DNA of 64,000 bases from Telmatactis stephensoni. Its lineage: Eukaryota > Cnidaria > Anthozoa > Actiniaria > Isophelliidae. The first letter of the stretch is position 1. Each line of letters starts with the position of its first letter. Below, one piece after another: positions 23,407 to 35,556 of the stretch. The notes under the pieces are model-generated. The model was not told where the DNA came from, did no database searches, and saw only the letters and a list, made by a program, of their open reading frames with translations. The position numbers and the translations under genes are program-made. The stretch spans positions 248,001 through 312,000 of the forward strand of contig JALIZF010001915.1 in the NCBI GenBank assembly GCA_029948255.1, written 5' to 3'.

Positions 23407-23553
23407 TAGAGTAAAACACTAAAACCGTGCAACAAAAATAGTACTAAATAGTGCTATTTTAAGCTAATTCTGTTGTTTTCTACTGTTTAATTAGTGCTAT
23501 TTAGTACTATAGTCAGTGCAAATTATTACACACTTTTAGAGTTTGTACTCTAG
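23407..23553. mobile_element. Small MITE, 'CACTAAAACCGTG' family (copy 3)
   Basis: Left TAGAGTAAAACACTAAAACC, right CACACTTTTAGAGTTTGTAC then TCTA. The core has AGTACTAAATAGTGCTATTT and its reverse. Confidence 0.75.
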
Positions 23554-24330
23554 TACTGGGGTACTAAGTTTCCCCTCTCTCGTTCCTTACCCAGGTGAAC
23601 GAGAACGAGGACTCTTTCATGAACAAAAAGATTGGGCATATTTCTTGTAGCAAGAACACAGCACCAGAACCATCTAGCTCTGACCACCAGCCCGAGATAA
23701 TCCAAAAATATCTCTTGACAGCTCAAGTACCGGAACCGATTTTTTCCTTGTTTATTTTCCTTTTTATTGGGCTGAACGTGCGCGAGATCATTCGTGAAGG
23801 ACTCTAGATACCGCTATTGTTATGTATAATAGTTTTGGGCTAATGCTCAATAGATATTTAATTCATATGTTTTATTATTTCTATCATAAATTCATTCATC
23901 AGTGACGAATATGCATGCAGATGCTGCATGACGTAAGATACCCTTATACACCACTAGTAATGTGCTCACCTTGATCCAAAAAGCCGAGAGCCCTAGAACG
24001 CGAACTCATATTTTCTAATTATCACTGACTCCTCACACAAGAGACGAATCAAACGCAGGCTGCTTAATCAAAATAACAAAACAACATTCATTAATCAGAA
24101 ACGTTTTTTCATTTTATACTCTCGCCCTCACTGAATAATAAAGCCAGACTAATCTAGCTTTATTGCCTGTACATATCCTATAGGAAGATTGATAAAGTTT
24201 CCAATTTATATTAGATTTATTCATCAAATTCCCCCAGCATTTTCTCTCCCAGAGACGTTTTGAACGTAACCAATAATATACATTTTATTTCATTTTTTAA
24301 TTTAATTTATTTTTTTTGCTAATTTCATTT
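23554..24330. other. Gene-free interval
   Basis: The frame at 23595-23807 has no family motif and no splice context I can support. Otherwise AT-rich unique sequence. Confidence 0.4.
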
Positions 24331-24404
24331 GCTAGTTTCCTTCCACGTTTGAGAAAAACTTTACCACTGTAAATTCAACGTCAGCGATCGAACAAGAAAA
24401 ATTA

Positions 24405-24535
24405 GCGGAAGAAAGAAAGAAAGATAGAAAGAAGGAAAGAAAGATAGAAAGATAGAAAGAAAGGAAGGAAGGAAAAAAGGAAGGAAGGCAGAGAAGAGAA
24501 AGAAAGAGAAAAAGAAAAGAAAGAAAAAAGGAATC
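24405..24535 (+). repeat. GAAA/GGAA purine-rich microsatellite
   Basis: Irregular GAAA, GATA and GGAA units on the plus strand. The Ser/Leu/Phe-rich frame on the minus strand at 24332-24541 is its translation. Confidence 0.9.
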
Positions 24536-24572
24536 AATCAATTAATTAACAAACCAACTAATTAGGCGAAAC

Positions 24573-24755
24573 ATGACTTGTCTCAAGAAAAGTTGCCAAG
24601 TACAAACGTACTCGCGGTTATGTATTAAATTTGATTTATACCTTTACTTGCTGCTTGCATGAATGTGTTTCAGCACAGTTTATGCTAATGAACTAGAGGT
24701 AGTTTGAATAAGTATTGTCTATATAAGATGCGTCAGCTGTCTGCAATTCCAATAT
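24573..24755 (+). promoter_or_regulatory. TATA-containing block, copy 2
   Basis: Near-identical to 15028-15212. TATATAAG lies at about 24720. Downstream, at 24858-24870, ATGCGTGAAGGTAAGAAT combines an ATG with a consensus splice donor, so this could be a promoter with a short first exon. No acceptor exon could be paired with it. The position after the truncated tyrosinase mirrors copy 1 after tyrosinase A. Confidence 0.45.
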
Positions 24756-25104
24756 CAGAATAAATACGATGCGGCGTACCGATCAGTATAAAACTTAATT
24801 TTGTTGAAGTCAACAGGGCAGTTCAGCCATCCAGGACGAGTTAACTCGAGACGACATAAATGCGTGAAGGTAAGAATACTGTAAGGAGTTCCACAGTAAT
24901 TACTCCTTGTTAAACTGATGAAGAAGGCAGGTTGAGACTCAGAGTCGGTGTAGTCTGTCAGCCTTAGCTTGAATTAGGAGAGCAGTTTGTATTGCAAGAA
25001 GAAGTGTTTTACTGCGCTTATTTCCTTGAAGATGTGTTGTGGTTTGAAATGACCCTCTGGTTAAAGTTTTTAGGACATTGTTTTACTTTCTTAGTCAACT
25101 TCTT

Positions 25105-25395
<291 letters not shown>

Positions 25396-26560
25396 CCAAA
25401 ACGGAGTCACATCAGTACATAAAGCGTTTTGTAATCAACCCTTATGCACCCTGACGGTACGTTAAGGAGACGTTTTGGTGAAAACAATCGTCTGCCCGTA
25501 CGTACATCTACATCATTATACGTAATACAGAGAAAACAAACCACTAAGCATATATATAACTAACTAGGCTTTTCTCGATTGCGCTCGTAAAACTCACCTG
25601 ATCGAGCATGAGGCCCCGTTAAAAAAGGAGGGGGAGAGGTGAAGGGAGGGAAAGGGGGACTGGAAGGGGGAGGGGGACTGGGGAGAAGGGAAGAGGGAAG
25701 GGAGTTGGAGGGAGTTGGAGGGAGTTGGCATTTTATACTTTTAGCGGTGCTCAAAATTCATAGAAATGATTCCAAAATAATGCCCAGCTCCTCAAATTAT
25801 GCTTCCTATTTTTGAATTATGCTCGGCCAAAAATATTTAAAAGGCTCAAATTTCCTAGAGAAATTGATAAAGTCTTTCCTGGACACTTACAAATTTATCG
25901 TTAGCCGACTTTCTTCGTTCTTTACATTAACCTTTCAGGTTAGTCCCGTGGCATTTTCACTACATTTACACTAAAAAATCCTCCGCTGTAAAATACGCAC
26001 CAAAATATCCCTGAAGGGCTTATTCATCCTAAATTATGGTAGCACTGCTCATTTGATAAAATCGACAAAAAGTATGCTCTTTTATCATATTCAGATTATG
26101 CCAAAAATTATGCCAGCCTAATCGAGAAAAGTCTATAACGTACCCAGTGTAAAACCTTAACCTAACCTTAAAAAAACTCACAAAAAGTTAAACCAGTGGA
26201 AAAGTTTTAAAGGGTCTCGGGGTCGAGACATCGCCGACATCTTGTAGAACATTGGGAAAACTTTCGCGTTGCAATCGGACGAAGTTTATTTTAGACGGAC
26301 CCGCTTAATTATCCACGTTTTTGTGAATTAAGTTGTACATTGGAACAGCTTGGCCTCGCTATCACACTAGCTGCAAGGCTAGTGGGAGGGTTTTTAAGCC
26401 CAAAAGTGGCTCCCAGCAACCAGCCAGGTAAGGCAAATTTGGGCATATCTGTCTTCAGGGGTTTATGAGCAAAGCTTGAGCTTGCAACTTTTAAAACATC
26501 TGCTTTGTGTCAATCAAGTCCGCCCTGTAACCCACAGTGAAAGGAAATGATTTCAAACGC
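25396..26560. other. Gene-free interval
   Basis: A G-rich plus-strand patch at 25628-25735 contains GGAGGGAGTTGGAGGGAGTT and similar units. No exon recognised elsewhere. The Pro/Ser-rich minus frame at 25560-25754 is the translation of that patch. Confidence 0.45.
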
Positions 26561-26561
26561 C

Positions 26562-26672
26562 ATTTATTATTATTCTATTTATTATTATTATTTATTATTA
26601 TTTATTTATTTTATTTATTTATCTCTTTATTTATTATTATTTTATTTATTATTCTTATTTATTTATTAAAAT
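26562..26672. repeat. (TTAT)/(TTA) microsatellite
   Basis: Irregular TTATTATT and TTATTTAT units over about 110 bp. Confidence 0.9.
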
Positions 26673-27500
26673 AAAGCATGAAATTATGCTGTTTACCCTA
26701 GAGACGCAATCAAGTAAAAAGCTTAGTTAATTTGAATGGAGTTATTTTGAAGAAAGAAATTGGACGTTCACTGCATGTATGACAACCGGGTACCCACTTA
26801 ACATTATCAGACAACAATTTCCAAACGTAGTGTTCTATAAAAGAGCATCTGATTTAATTCTGCTTAATTCCGATGTTTTATTTTAGGTGAGGTTCCCATG
26901 TGAGGATTCCTTTTCAGTAATAAGCTCCCTCCCCTCCCTAAGCACCGTTCTCAGCGCATTTTTTAATAAGCTAAGTCGATCTCCAAGAGCTTAATCGCTC
27001 GTAAACTGAGAGGAAATGTTTTTTAGTTGGAGAAAAAAAAATTCAGTTTTCATTTTCCTCAAGTCACTGATCAGGTAGACTAAACCCATTGATTATCCGA
27101 CATTCTTTTGTTTCATAGCCTGCGTGATATGCGAACTAATAATTACTGTTCTTACCAAAACTCATTGTTTTCACTCTGCATTATACCAACGAATGCAGAG
27201 CGTGTTTTGCTTACAGGGGAACCAGATTAATTTGCAGGATGATAAAGTAATGTAACTACTAAGCTAGCAGTCACAGTACTTTTCAGAGCCTTTTCAAAAT
27301 CCAGCTCCCCATTCAGAATTTAAGTACCGTAGCCTTTCTTTGTTATGACAAACACGGGTATCGAAACGTGTGGGATACAAAATCAGCAGAACTACGCATG
27401 CTCAAACAATACTTCAACTTTTAAAAATAAATAAATACCTCAATTTAAACAATTTTGGTGATTTTGGTGGTTATGAAGTTGACCAGTAATTATAAAAGAT

Positions 27501-27876
27501 AATTGAAAATTAGACAAGAGGTACACTTACCTTGCAGGATAATTGTAATTCTCTGAACCATACGGAACATTATGACCTTACTATGCGTACTTCCTTTGCG
27601 CATGCGCATTTAGCCACGTTTCAAAGATGTATTGTTATGCAAATTAACAACACTATAAAACCCGGTGATAAGCCAGGCCAGGCCTCTTCTTCTTGAAGTG
27701 CAAAAGGTAAGCCAAATTAAAGTATTTGGCATCCATCACTGAGGGAGGGAGACATGCACGATGTGAATCTGCAGCAGATGTCCAGGGGGGGAAAGTAAGG
27801 TCATAATGTTCCGTATGGTTCAGAGAATTACAATTATCCTGCAAGGTAAGTGTACCTCTTGTCTAATTTTCAATTC
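27501..27876. mobile_element. MITE with arms of about 78 bp, deletion derivative of the neighbouring element
   Basis: The left arm starts AATTGAAAATTAGACAAGAG, continues TACACTTACCTTGCAGG and then ATAATTGTAATTCTCTGAACC. The right arm at about 27798-27876 is its complement. The interior next to the left arm (AAAGATGTATTGTTATGCAA, TATAAAACCCGGTGATAAGC) is nearly identical, inverted, to the right end of the 27873-32302 element. The outer arms carry consensus splice-site words (TTGCAG; CAAGGTAAG). Confidence 0.8.
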
Positions 27877-30800
27877 TCTTTCACCATACTCCACATTATG
27901 CCCTTACTATGCGGTTTCAAAGCCCCAGATGCCAAATACGCACGCTTTCAAAAACAGGACTTTTTCAGTTGCCAAATGAATTATAACAGCGCAACGAGGT
28001 TAACGCTGACCGTGGGGACAGAACTGACTTTTGACATGGAAATCAGTCAATTATCAGAACAATTTCCACTTGGAGCAAAATCCGTGGGAAACCAAAGGGT
28101 TTCACGGCTGATACCAAAATCGAAAAGAACATACAACCAGCAGTCGCAGTCCCGAGGCTGCCCTTGACCAAGATATCATTGGCTAAAACACCCATCTTGC
28201 ATAAAGGATGCTATACCGTTATTCGAATAACTAAGGTCGCCGACTGACAAGCAAGTACATTTGACTAGATAATGATTTTAGGACAAGGCATTTCGGGGCC
28301 GGAAACGACATTTTTACATGCATGTGCATGGCAGTGCCGTTTCCAAAAAGCTTCACATATACATGCAAATGGATTTCATGTAGAACAATGGATTTCGAGA
28401 GAGTTTTTCAACACAATCATGAGGAATTAACACTTGTCAATGAGTTGATTCTTTATTGACACCATTATTAACGCCATTGAAAAGAAATCCATTGGAATGA
28501 GCTGACAACAGTCACCCTGGGCGTTGAATTTAGTTCATATCTTTAACGAACCAATTGCACAGCTCAGCTCCTGGGTCACCAGACTGAAAAGCTTAGCACA
28601 AGGCACATCATGATCAGCGATAGGGCGTTGCCTGGAGTTGAGAACAATGACAAGATCAGACGTTATTGATTTCTAGAACGCGAATCCAGGGCCAAAAGAT
28701 CAAATAATACGCTCATTACATTGGTGAGCTAATTAACAAGCACAATGAAAAACGCGGACGCAGTTGCTGGATGACACCTACGGCTAGAATAACCAGTTGG
28801 ATCAAAATTAGTAGGGAACATTTTACTAGGAGCTCCTTATAGAATTAGGGAAAACAACGAAAACGCCCGTGGTCATTCTCGCATGGTTTACAAAATCACT
28901 CGTGAACCAACAAACGAGCTTGCAGGTGACCAGAGCAACCTGGACATCTAGGCAGACAGAAATAGACTGACAATTACCCGACGTTCACATGAGCAACATA
29001 GTCAATGCAAGATGCAATGGAATGGTTCGACGGATGGCAAAGCTGCCATTCTCAAGCTAGAGAACTAGAAGCTTGAAAAAATACTTCTATGTTAACTATG
29101 AAAAAAGTGCGACTAGAATCATAATCGAGCCGCATGAAAAACGCAGTATCTTCCCTGTTAAGACAATTTGTGTCCCAAGGAGACATTACCAACTCAAATA
29201 CGGGGATGTGTACAATAAAGCTGGATTTTCCCCCATTCAGTTCGACACCTTAATTTATGCATGCAATTTCTAAAAGGTCTTTTAGGAGCTGTTCAAACTT
29301 CAAAAGGATTAACAATGAAGCCAAAAAGACTCGTGCACCAACACGTGATCATGACGTGTTTAATAATTGTTTTGTTATTGAACAACCAGTCTTGATGAAT
29401 TGATCGACAATCGTCGAAAAATAGTCATTAAAGTGTTCACTAATATCATTAGGATCTGTTATAATATTACCTTGGCTGCATTAGACAAAGTACATGTTTC
29501 TTGGTTTGCTCACCTAGATGTTTGGCATTGAAAGTTAATTGGTCGTCAGATGAAACCCAATTTTTCATTGACATTCCAGGGCATTTTAATTCGCGCCGAT
29601 AGATTTCCAAGTCCATAGGGAATTTAAAATGAACTGTTTGCATACATTGCATGGATGTTTTTCCAGAAGAATTCCATCGTGATATCACTGTTTTCTTGGA
29701 ATCGTTGACTCAATTAAAGCAACCAGAGTAGTAGACGGAGCTGCTAAGAAAGTTGTTTTTCTACAGCTTAGACATCAGTTGGGTTTTGGTTATGGTCCAG
29801 AACAAACGACAGAATAAGAAGCCTTTTTCAGTGACACATTGAAGGATTCATTTACAAATGAAATACTCGAATCAAAAGCAATCACGTGAGAGGCACGAAA
29901 CAATTTGCAATCCATAAATACTGTAGATGTTCGTGGATTAACAGAATCGCCAAATTGCAAAAATGATAGGGCGACCCAGAAAAGAGTTGACTGTCGAATA
30001 GATTGATATCAAACAGCTGGTAAATGTCTAGGAATCTCGATCGTCTGCTGAATTAGACTGGGAGGCAAACTGTATGCTCCCAGGACGTTTAAACCACAAA
30101 GAAGCATTTGGAAAGCTGGGATGTAATTCAGCTGGTAAAAAGTCCACACGGGACAGAATAGGTTGACATTGACACCTTATTATAGGTAATAATAATGATC
30201 TATATAATAAAAACGTTGAATAACCAATTATCCAGTAATCGATACTGACTATCAACTGATTGGGTTCTTGGAAAGTGAGATATGGCTAATGACACTTAAG
30301 TAAATGCTTGAAGGTTTTTTTTTTTAAGGTTTTTTTTTTTTTTTGGCATTCCTTAGCTCTCTGTTAAGATATCTGAGCTGTCATTGTCCCATTTGAGTTG
30401 TAGAAAAAATGCTCCAAAGATATGAGTATCTTTAGAACACGGATGTCACTAGACAAATATTACTGAGTTGGGACAACGAGCTTTTTAACCAAAAAGTACA
30501 TGGAATAGGTAGAATAGACGCAGTGTTTACAAACACTGACACTAAAATGTTAATGTAAAGCCATTTGAAAAAATGCAAATAACATTGTATAGTATTGTAC
30601 TTTACAATAGCTTTATGATTTGTGCTTGGAAATCAATGACAATGGCTAACGCTCATTAGCCTTCTTCTATTATTAGTCAGGAATTGGATGCATATTAAAA
30701 GTGCTAGTCCAGTAATTCCATTGGGAATCAGTCAAATAGTGACTGGTTTGTATATAACTAGGATTGCAGCCAATCTGTCCAAATGGTCGGTTGTCTCGGC

Positions 30801-32302
30801 AGGAGCATTCTATCGGGCGACATACAGTTATGATTACAGATAAGTAAATCCCATAGCATTGCTTGGAAACAATCACTGGCCTATTTTACAAATAAGGCAC
30901 ACAGTAATCCCAAGCGACGCTAAACTGGGCGCTGGAATTCCGGGAAATGAGTCTGCACGTGTTGTCATTCAAATGGCATGAGTTGCAGATCACGTCCTTT
31001 TTTCTTGAACTGAGTCAGTTGAAAGAATGCAAATTTCACTCAAAACTAGTTGGAGTAAAATTGATAGATCAAGGTTACGGCTAGATTCATAAACTCGTCA
31101 TCGCGTGCTAACAAGCGATTTTCTGTAAGCAATTTCCAATAGAGATGCAAATGAGACAGCAACTTTCTGTCGATCCTTGAAATAAATAGTTCAAGGAAAA
31201 CATGGCAACAATGACGCCAAATGAATGCAGTCTCAGATCACGAGCGTGCATTACTGACGAAGGTTTCAATAATTATCCTCAAAGCATGATTGTTGTGGAC
31301 GAGTCCTTCAACAATATGCAATTTAGTTAGCAGTTACAGCTAGTAGTTTTAGAAACTCGCTTCATAAAAGCAGAGATTACTTTAGACAAATATGAAGACT
31401 TCATTTTCTTATTTATTGGTTTGGCAGACACATCGGCTCGGCGTTCTTGCTTGGGCGGTCTTGCACGTACACGCAAAATCTAAAATTCATCGAGTGAATT
31501 CCTTAGTAGGCTCGCTCGAGTACTGCTCAGCAATTGATGGGGCGGGATGTAAGTCCTTGCCTGCACAGCGCTAGCATTAACTAGCATAGGTGACGGGATC
31601 GAAACCCTCGTCAACACGAGAAACGTTCCAAGCGTGTGGCTGAGTCAGCCTCTCGTGAGTCCAATTTCGAGTTGGCACAGCGCTAGCATTAGCTAGCATT
31701 CGTGACGGGATCGAAACCCTCGTCAATACGAGAAACGCTCCAAGCGTATGACTGAGTCAGCCTCTCGTAATCAAATGTCGAGTTTGCTCTTCACGAGCAA
31801 ACAGTCCAGTACACTGACATGGACAAGATGTTCCATCAGGCTTCAAAGGAACTTTAAAGGACTTCGGAACTTGGTAGAGAGATGACTTGAGGTGATTTCT
31901 TTCAACATGAAGTGAATCACTCTGAACGGCATTCATTCAGCATTCTGAACAGCAATGTGTGTCTTGTAGCTCAGTTTTCCAGTGCACAACAAGACGAGGC
32001 GCCATCTAATCCAAGATGGAAACAGCAAAGCTGTTCAAGATATATAAAACACAAATAGAAAAGTGTTTAGTATTTCTCTTAAACAAAAGTCAGAATAGAT
32101 CTTCACTCAAAACGAACGTGAAGACGAAACGTGGCTTACCTGTGCGCCAGCACGAAAGAAGAAGAGGCCTGGCCTGGCTTATCACCGGGTTTTATAGTGT
32201 TGTTAATTTGCATAACAATACATCTTTGAAACGTGGCTAAATGCGCATGCGCAAAGGAAGTACGCATAGTAAGGGCATAATGTGGAGTATGGTGAAAGAG
32301 AA
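27873..32302. mobile_element. Probable DNA transposon, about 4.4 kb, decayed
   Basis: Starts ATTCTCTTTCACCATACTCC and then ACATTATGCCCTTACTATGCG. Ends in the exact complement, CGCATAGTAAGGGCATAATG and then TGGAGTATGGTGAAAGAGAAT, giving terminal inverted repeats of about 41 bp. The interior has only short frames (longest 105 residues at 27850-28167, another at 29073-29273), none recognisable as a transposase, so either a degraded or an unrecognised family. It contains a tandem repeat of about 113 bp at 31565-31790. No clear target-site duplication could be read, partly because a palindrome abuts the right end. Confidence 0.65.
31565..31790 (-). repeat. Tandem repeat, 113 bp x 2, with tRNA-like B box
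   Basis: Two copies of a unit with GTGACGGGATCGAAACCCTC and CTGAGTCAGCCTCTCGT. On the minus strand each copy reads GGGTTTCGATCCCGTCAC, close to a tRNA B box, but no complete tRNA fold is evident. Each copy begins with GCGCTAGCATTA. Confidence 0.7.
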
Positions 32303-32360
32303 TCACTTCGGCACACAGCATTCGTGGGTATACCCACGAATGCTGCGTGCCGAAGTGATT
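32301..32360. repeat. Near-perfect 60-bp palindrome without loop
   Basis: AATCACTTCGGCACACAGCA then TTCGTGGGTA is followed directly by its reverse complement, with one mismatch. It begins inside or at the last three bases of the 4.4-kb transposon. It resembles two TIRs joined end to end rather than a miRNA precursor, since there is no loop. Confidence 0.9.
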
Positions 32361-34229
32361 ATCTATTAAATAACAATGGCGTTGAGTCGGGCGGCTTGTG
32401 ACTCCTGATCATTTCTAAATTTCGCACTCTTTCTGGGCCGTATAATTTCCAAAAAATATTGGTGTCCTCAATTAAAATAAATGAAAGTTAGAGAATCGTT
32501 TATCAAAGAAATACATATCATATTCAATAACGTTTTATTGAACACCGCTGTCATGACAACGGTGACATTATTTTCACATATGAGACAATGCCACTTTCTT
32601 GAAAGATGTAACATAGATACCTTGAATAAACATATAAAATTATTTTTAATTATTCTTTCTAAACGTTTATGTTAACAATGCGATCAAGCTATGGTGCATA
32701 ACATATCACTTAACCGCTTATTGCAAGGTCAACAATGATATTGGATTTTATAGTCAGCCAATCAAAATCCAGAAGCAAATACAGAAAAGTTTAAGTTCCT
32801 TATGTATGTCACCAGCTGGGATACTTGGACAATCCTTAATCAAATGGCATTTTAACTCCGCGGCCGACTTACCACCAAAACTTGTTATCCAGAACTGTAA
32901 GTACGAAGATTCAAATTGTTTAATCAGAATATTCTTATACATCTCAGAATAATCTCATCCATTTAAATTTAGTTTTAGTCTAATATTGTACCACTCGTAC
33001 AACTCAGTCAAACATGAATGATCTCACAAACGACCTACAAAGATAGAGTTCTGACACTGTGAGTTATGTTTTAGAACTAAAGTTTTTCGACACTGATATT
33101 CGGGGTTTTGTAGATTCAATTTATATAAGCAATCGAGACATTTTATCAGTTATTTGATATTGTTCCAACTTGGTTATAAATCAATTCCCTTTACTGAGTG
33201 CAAGCGATCGAGTTAAATTGTCAAAACATTGTCTAAAATGTCATGTAATTACCATTATCTTTGAGATAACGTTTTATAGAATTATCCGATAAGTTGTTAA
33301 AAGTTATTTGATTGAAAATATTATTTGATTAAGGTGTTTTGCATATTTATATGCCTAAAAGGCGATTCAGTCTACATATTTAGAAAGAGAAATACGAATA
33401 TTCGAAATTGTCACTTTGACTATTGTTTAATTTGAAATGAAGCTGTCTTTAGGATGAGGCAAGAAGTTCTTTCTTTTTAACTTTAAACAATAAAAATCTT
33501 ACGCGCTCCTATAACTTGCTCTAGTGGAACCGAAAAGTGAGTTTAAAAAAAAATTCCACTGACTGACGAATCATGGATATATATTTCATTCAGAACTTAA
33601 GGAATTACGAATTCTTTTGTTTCATCTTTACAAGGACTAGCAAACTACCGAAAAAATATCAATGTGAACAAATTATGCCAAGAGAAACCAAAATTGAAGA
33701 ACAGACATTTTGTAAATCATTGAATTGTTAAGTTCTGCTTTTACAGTCGATTGGTTATGAATAATATAATCTTTGAAATTCTATTTATATTTTCATGGTT
33801 CCATTTCGCTTTTCATTTCTTCACTGATTGATAAAAAACAATGAACAATGTGTTTATTCTCTAAGGATAACACTCAGCAGTTTTCATCTCTAGCTAACAT
33901 CTAGGTTTCTGATTGATTAAATTCCATTTGCAGTTGTTTTGAGTAATTATGAAACATTTATCGGTAATTGCAGTATATAGACTAAATACATCTTGCAAGA
34001 CTGATCAACTGAAGACATACATTCACCGAGCCATTCCTAAACTATTCCACAGAAGCGAAGCTCAAGTTTCTTTATGATTAATTAGACGTCTACATTTCGA
34101 GATTACTAAATTGAATGAACCTCAATGGATATGGATAAAACTGTTCTTTTAATTTCATGATCGAGTTGCTCAAGTTTCAGTAAACGAGACTGGAGCTTTC
34201 TTGTGTCATCATCTCGTGCTATCATAGAT
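32361..34229. other. AT-rich gene-free interval
   Basis: No gene or strong repeat recognised. Short frames (32481-32675 plus, 32754-32942 minus) have no motif. Confidence 0.4.
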
Positions 34230-34476
34230 AGGTATTTCAATTAACGTTGTCGCTGAAAAAGGCTAAAACCTTTCAACTATCTTTCGTTTACTAACAAACT
34301 TTCAGCGCTGTAGGCTATCTGAGAAATTATGGAATATGTGTCCAAGTTGTAGAATTTTGCAAGCATACAGTGAAGTTTCTTATTGTAATAATGTTCAAGG
34401 TGAAGAAAATTTCATGAATTCTGCTCTCCAAAGGCTTTAGCTTAGGCTTTTTCAGCGACGTTAATTGGCTATAACT
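34230..34476. mobile_element. MITE, family 'TTAACGTTGTC' copy 2
   Basis: Left TTTCAATTAACGTTGTCGCT, right TTTTTCAGCGACGTTAATTG. The interior matches the copy at 1161 in inverted orientation (TATGTGTCCAAGTTGTAGAA). Confidence 0.75.
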
Positions 34477-35090
34477 TTCAAAACATTTGAACGAGACAAT
34501 TTCGTGTTTAAACTTCATAACAGTAATAAGCAAACTAGTGTTATATTTGCGGGTGTAAAACAGATCGAGTACATTGGTAGATGGTGTATGGTCCAACGCC
34601 TATAGTTGTACGCTTCGGATGTATCAATTTACAATCTTTTGTTAGAATAAAATACTTCTCAGGCTCGCGACTGTTTTGAGTTATATACTCAGAGTATATA
34701 AATAAAATAAATAAATATCTTATCAACTAATAATCTTCCTTGTTCTCTCACTATAAAACCGCAAAAGTGGAATCCATGACGGAGTCACAGTTCGTGCTGT
34801 ATGGCACGTTTTGCTTAGTTCCTGTTTTCTTAGTCCTCCAATATATTTGAGACGAAATGGATTGTCGTACCTTTTAGGGGTTTTAACCGGACCTTTACGG
34901 AAATCGTGTTCAAACTGAGATTTTAGGGTATAAAATTGCCTGAGCAAAGCCAATTTTGGTACCTTTATGGGTGAAAATCCTGTTTCTTATCAAGTATTTT
35001 ACGAATTTGCGTTAATAAAAATAATCAATTATCAGCTAGAAAAATCTATCAATCTATCGGTGCCATTGCACGTATTTCTTAATTGAGACG
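34477..35090. other. Gene-free interval
   Basis: Frames on the minus strand (34327-34953) overlap the MITE or lack motifs. Nothing supported. Confidence 0.35.
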
Positions 35091-35104
35091 CTGCTTGGTT
35101 TTCA

Positions 35105-35350
35105 CAAGCGACACAAATACAAGCGTGAACAGCATAATGTTCAGTTTTCATTGAGATAACATGGACGCAAGCACAAGCGTAAGCAGTATAATGCTCCGTT
35201 TTCATTGAGATAACATGGACGCAAGCACAAGAGCAAGCAGTATAATGTTCAGTTTTCATTGAGATAACATGGACGCAAGCACAAGAGCAAGCAGTATAAT
35301 GCACCGTTTTCATTGAGATAACATGGACGCAAGCACAAGCGCAAGCACGA
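35105..35350. repeat. Minisatellite, 54-bp unit x about 4.5
   Basis: Unit contains TTTTCATTGAGATAACATGG then ACGCAAGCACAAG and AGCAGTATAATG. Because 54 is divisible by three, the minus strand stays open (35032-35556, 174 codons) and encodes an 18-residue repeat, HVISMKTEHYTACSCACV. No signal, homology or codon evidence that it is a gene. Confidence 0.9.
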
Positions 35351-35556
35351 GAAAAAGAAAAAAATTGATCCTTGTAATTACTTATGTAGCTTGCGTCGTA
35401 TTGAGAAACAAGCAGGCTTTGGACATTTACTATGCTGCATGAAACTTTTGTGTCAAAAATTAAAGAATTCAATAATTCTTGATTATCATGAAAAACAATC
35501 TTTATGTTCAATAATACCATAATAAAATCACAATAATTAATGCTATCGACCATCAT

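Noticed and set aside
24332..24541. Ser/Phe/Leu-rich minus-strand frame
   Set aside because: Translation of a GAAA/GGAA tract.
32301..32360. miRNA precursor
   Set aside because: A 30-bp stem with no loop and one mismatch does not fit a precursor hairpin; a transposon-end palindrome is simpler.
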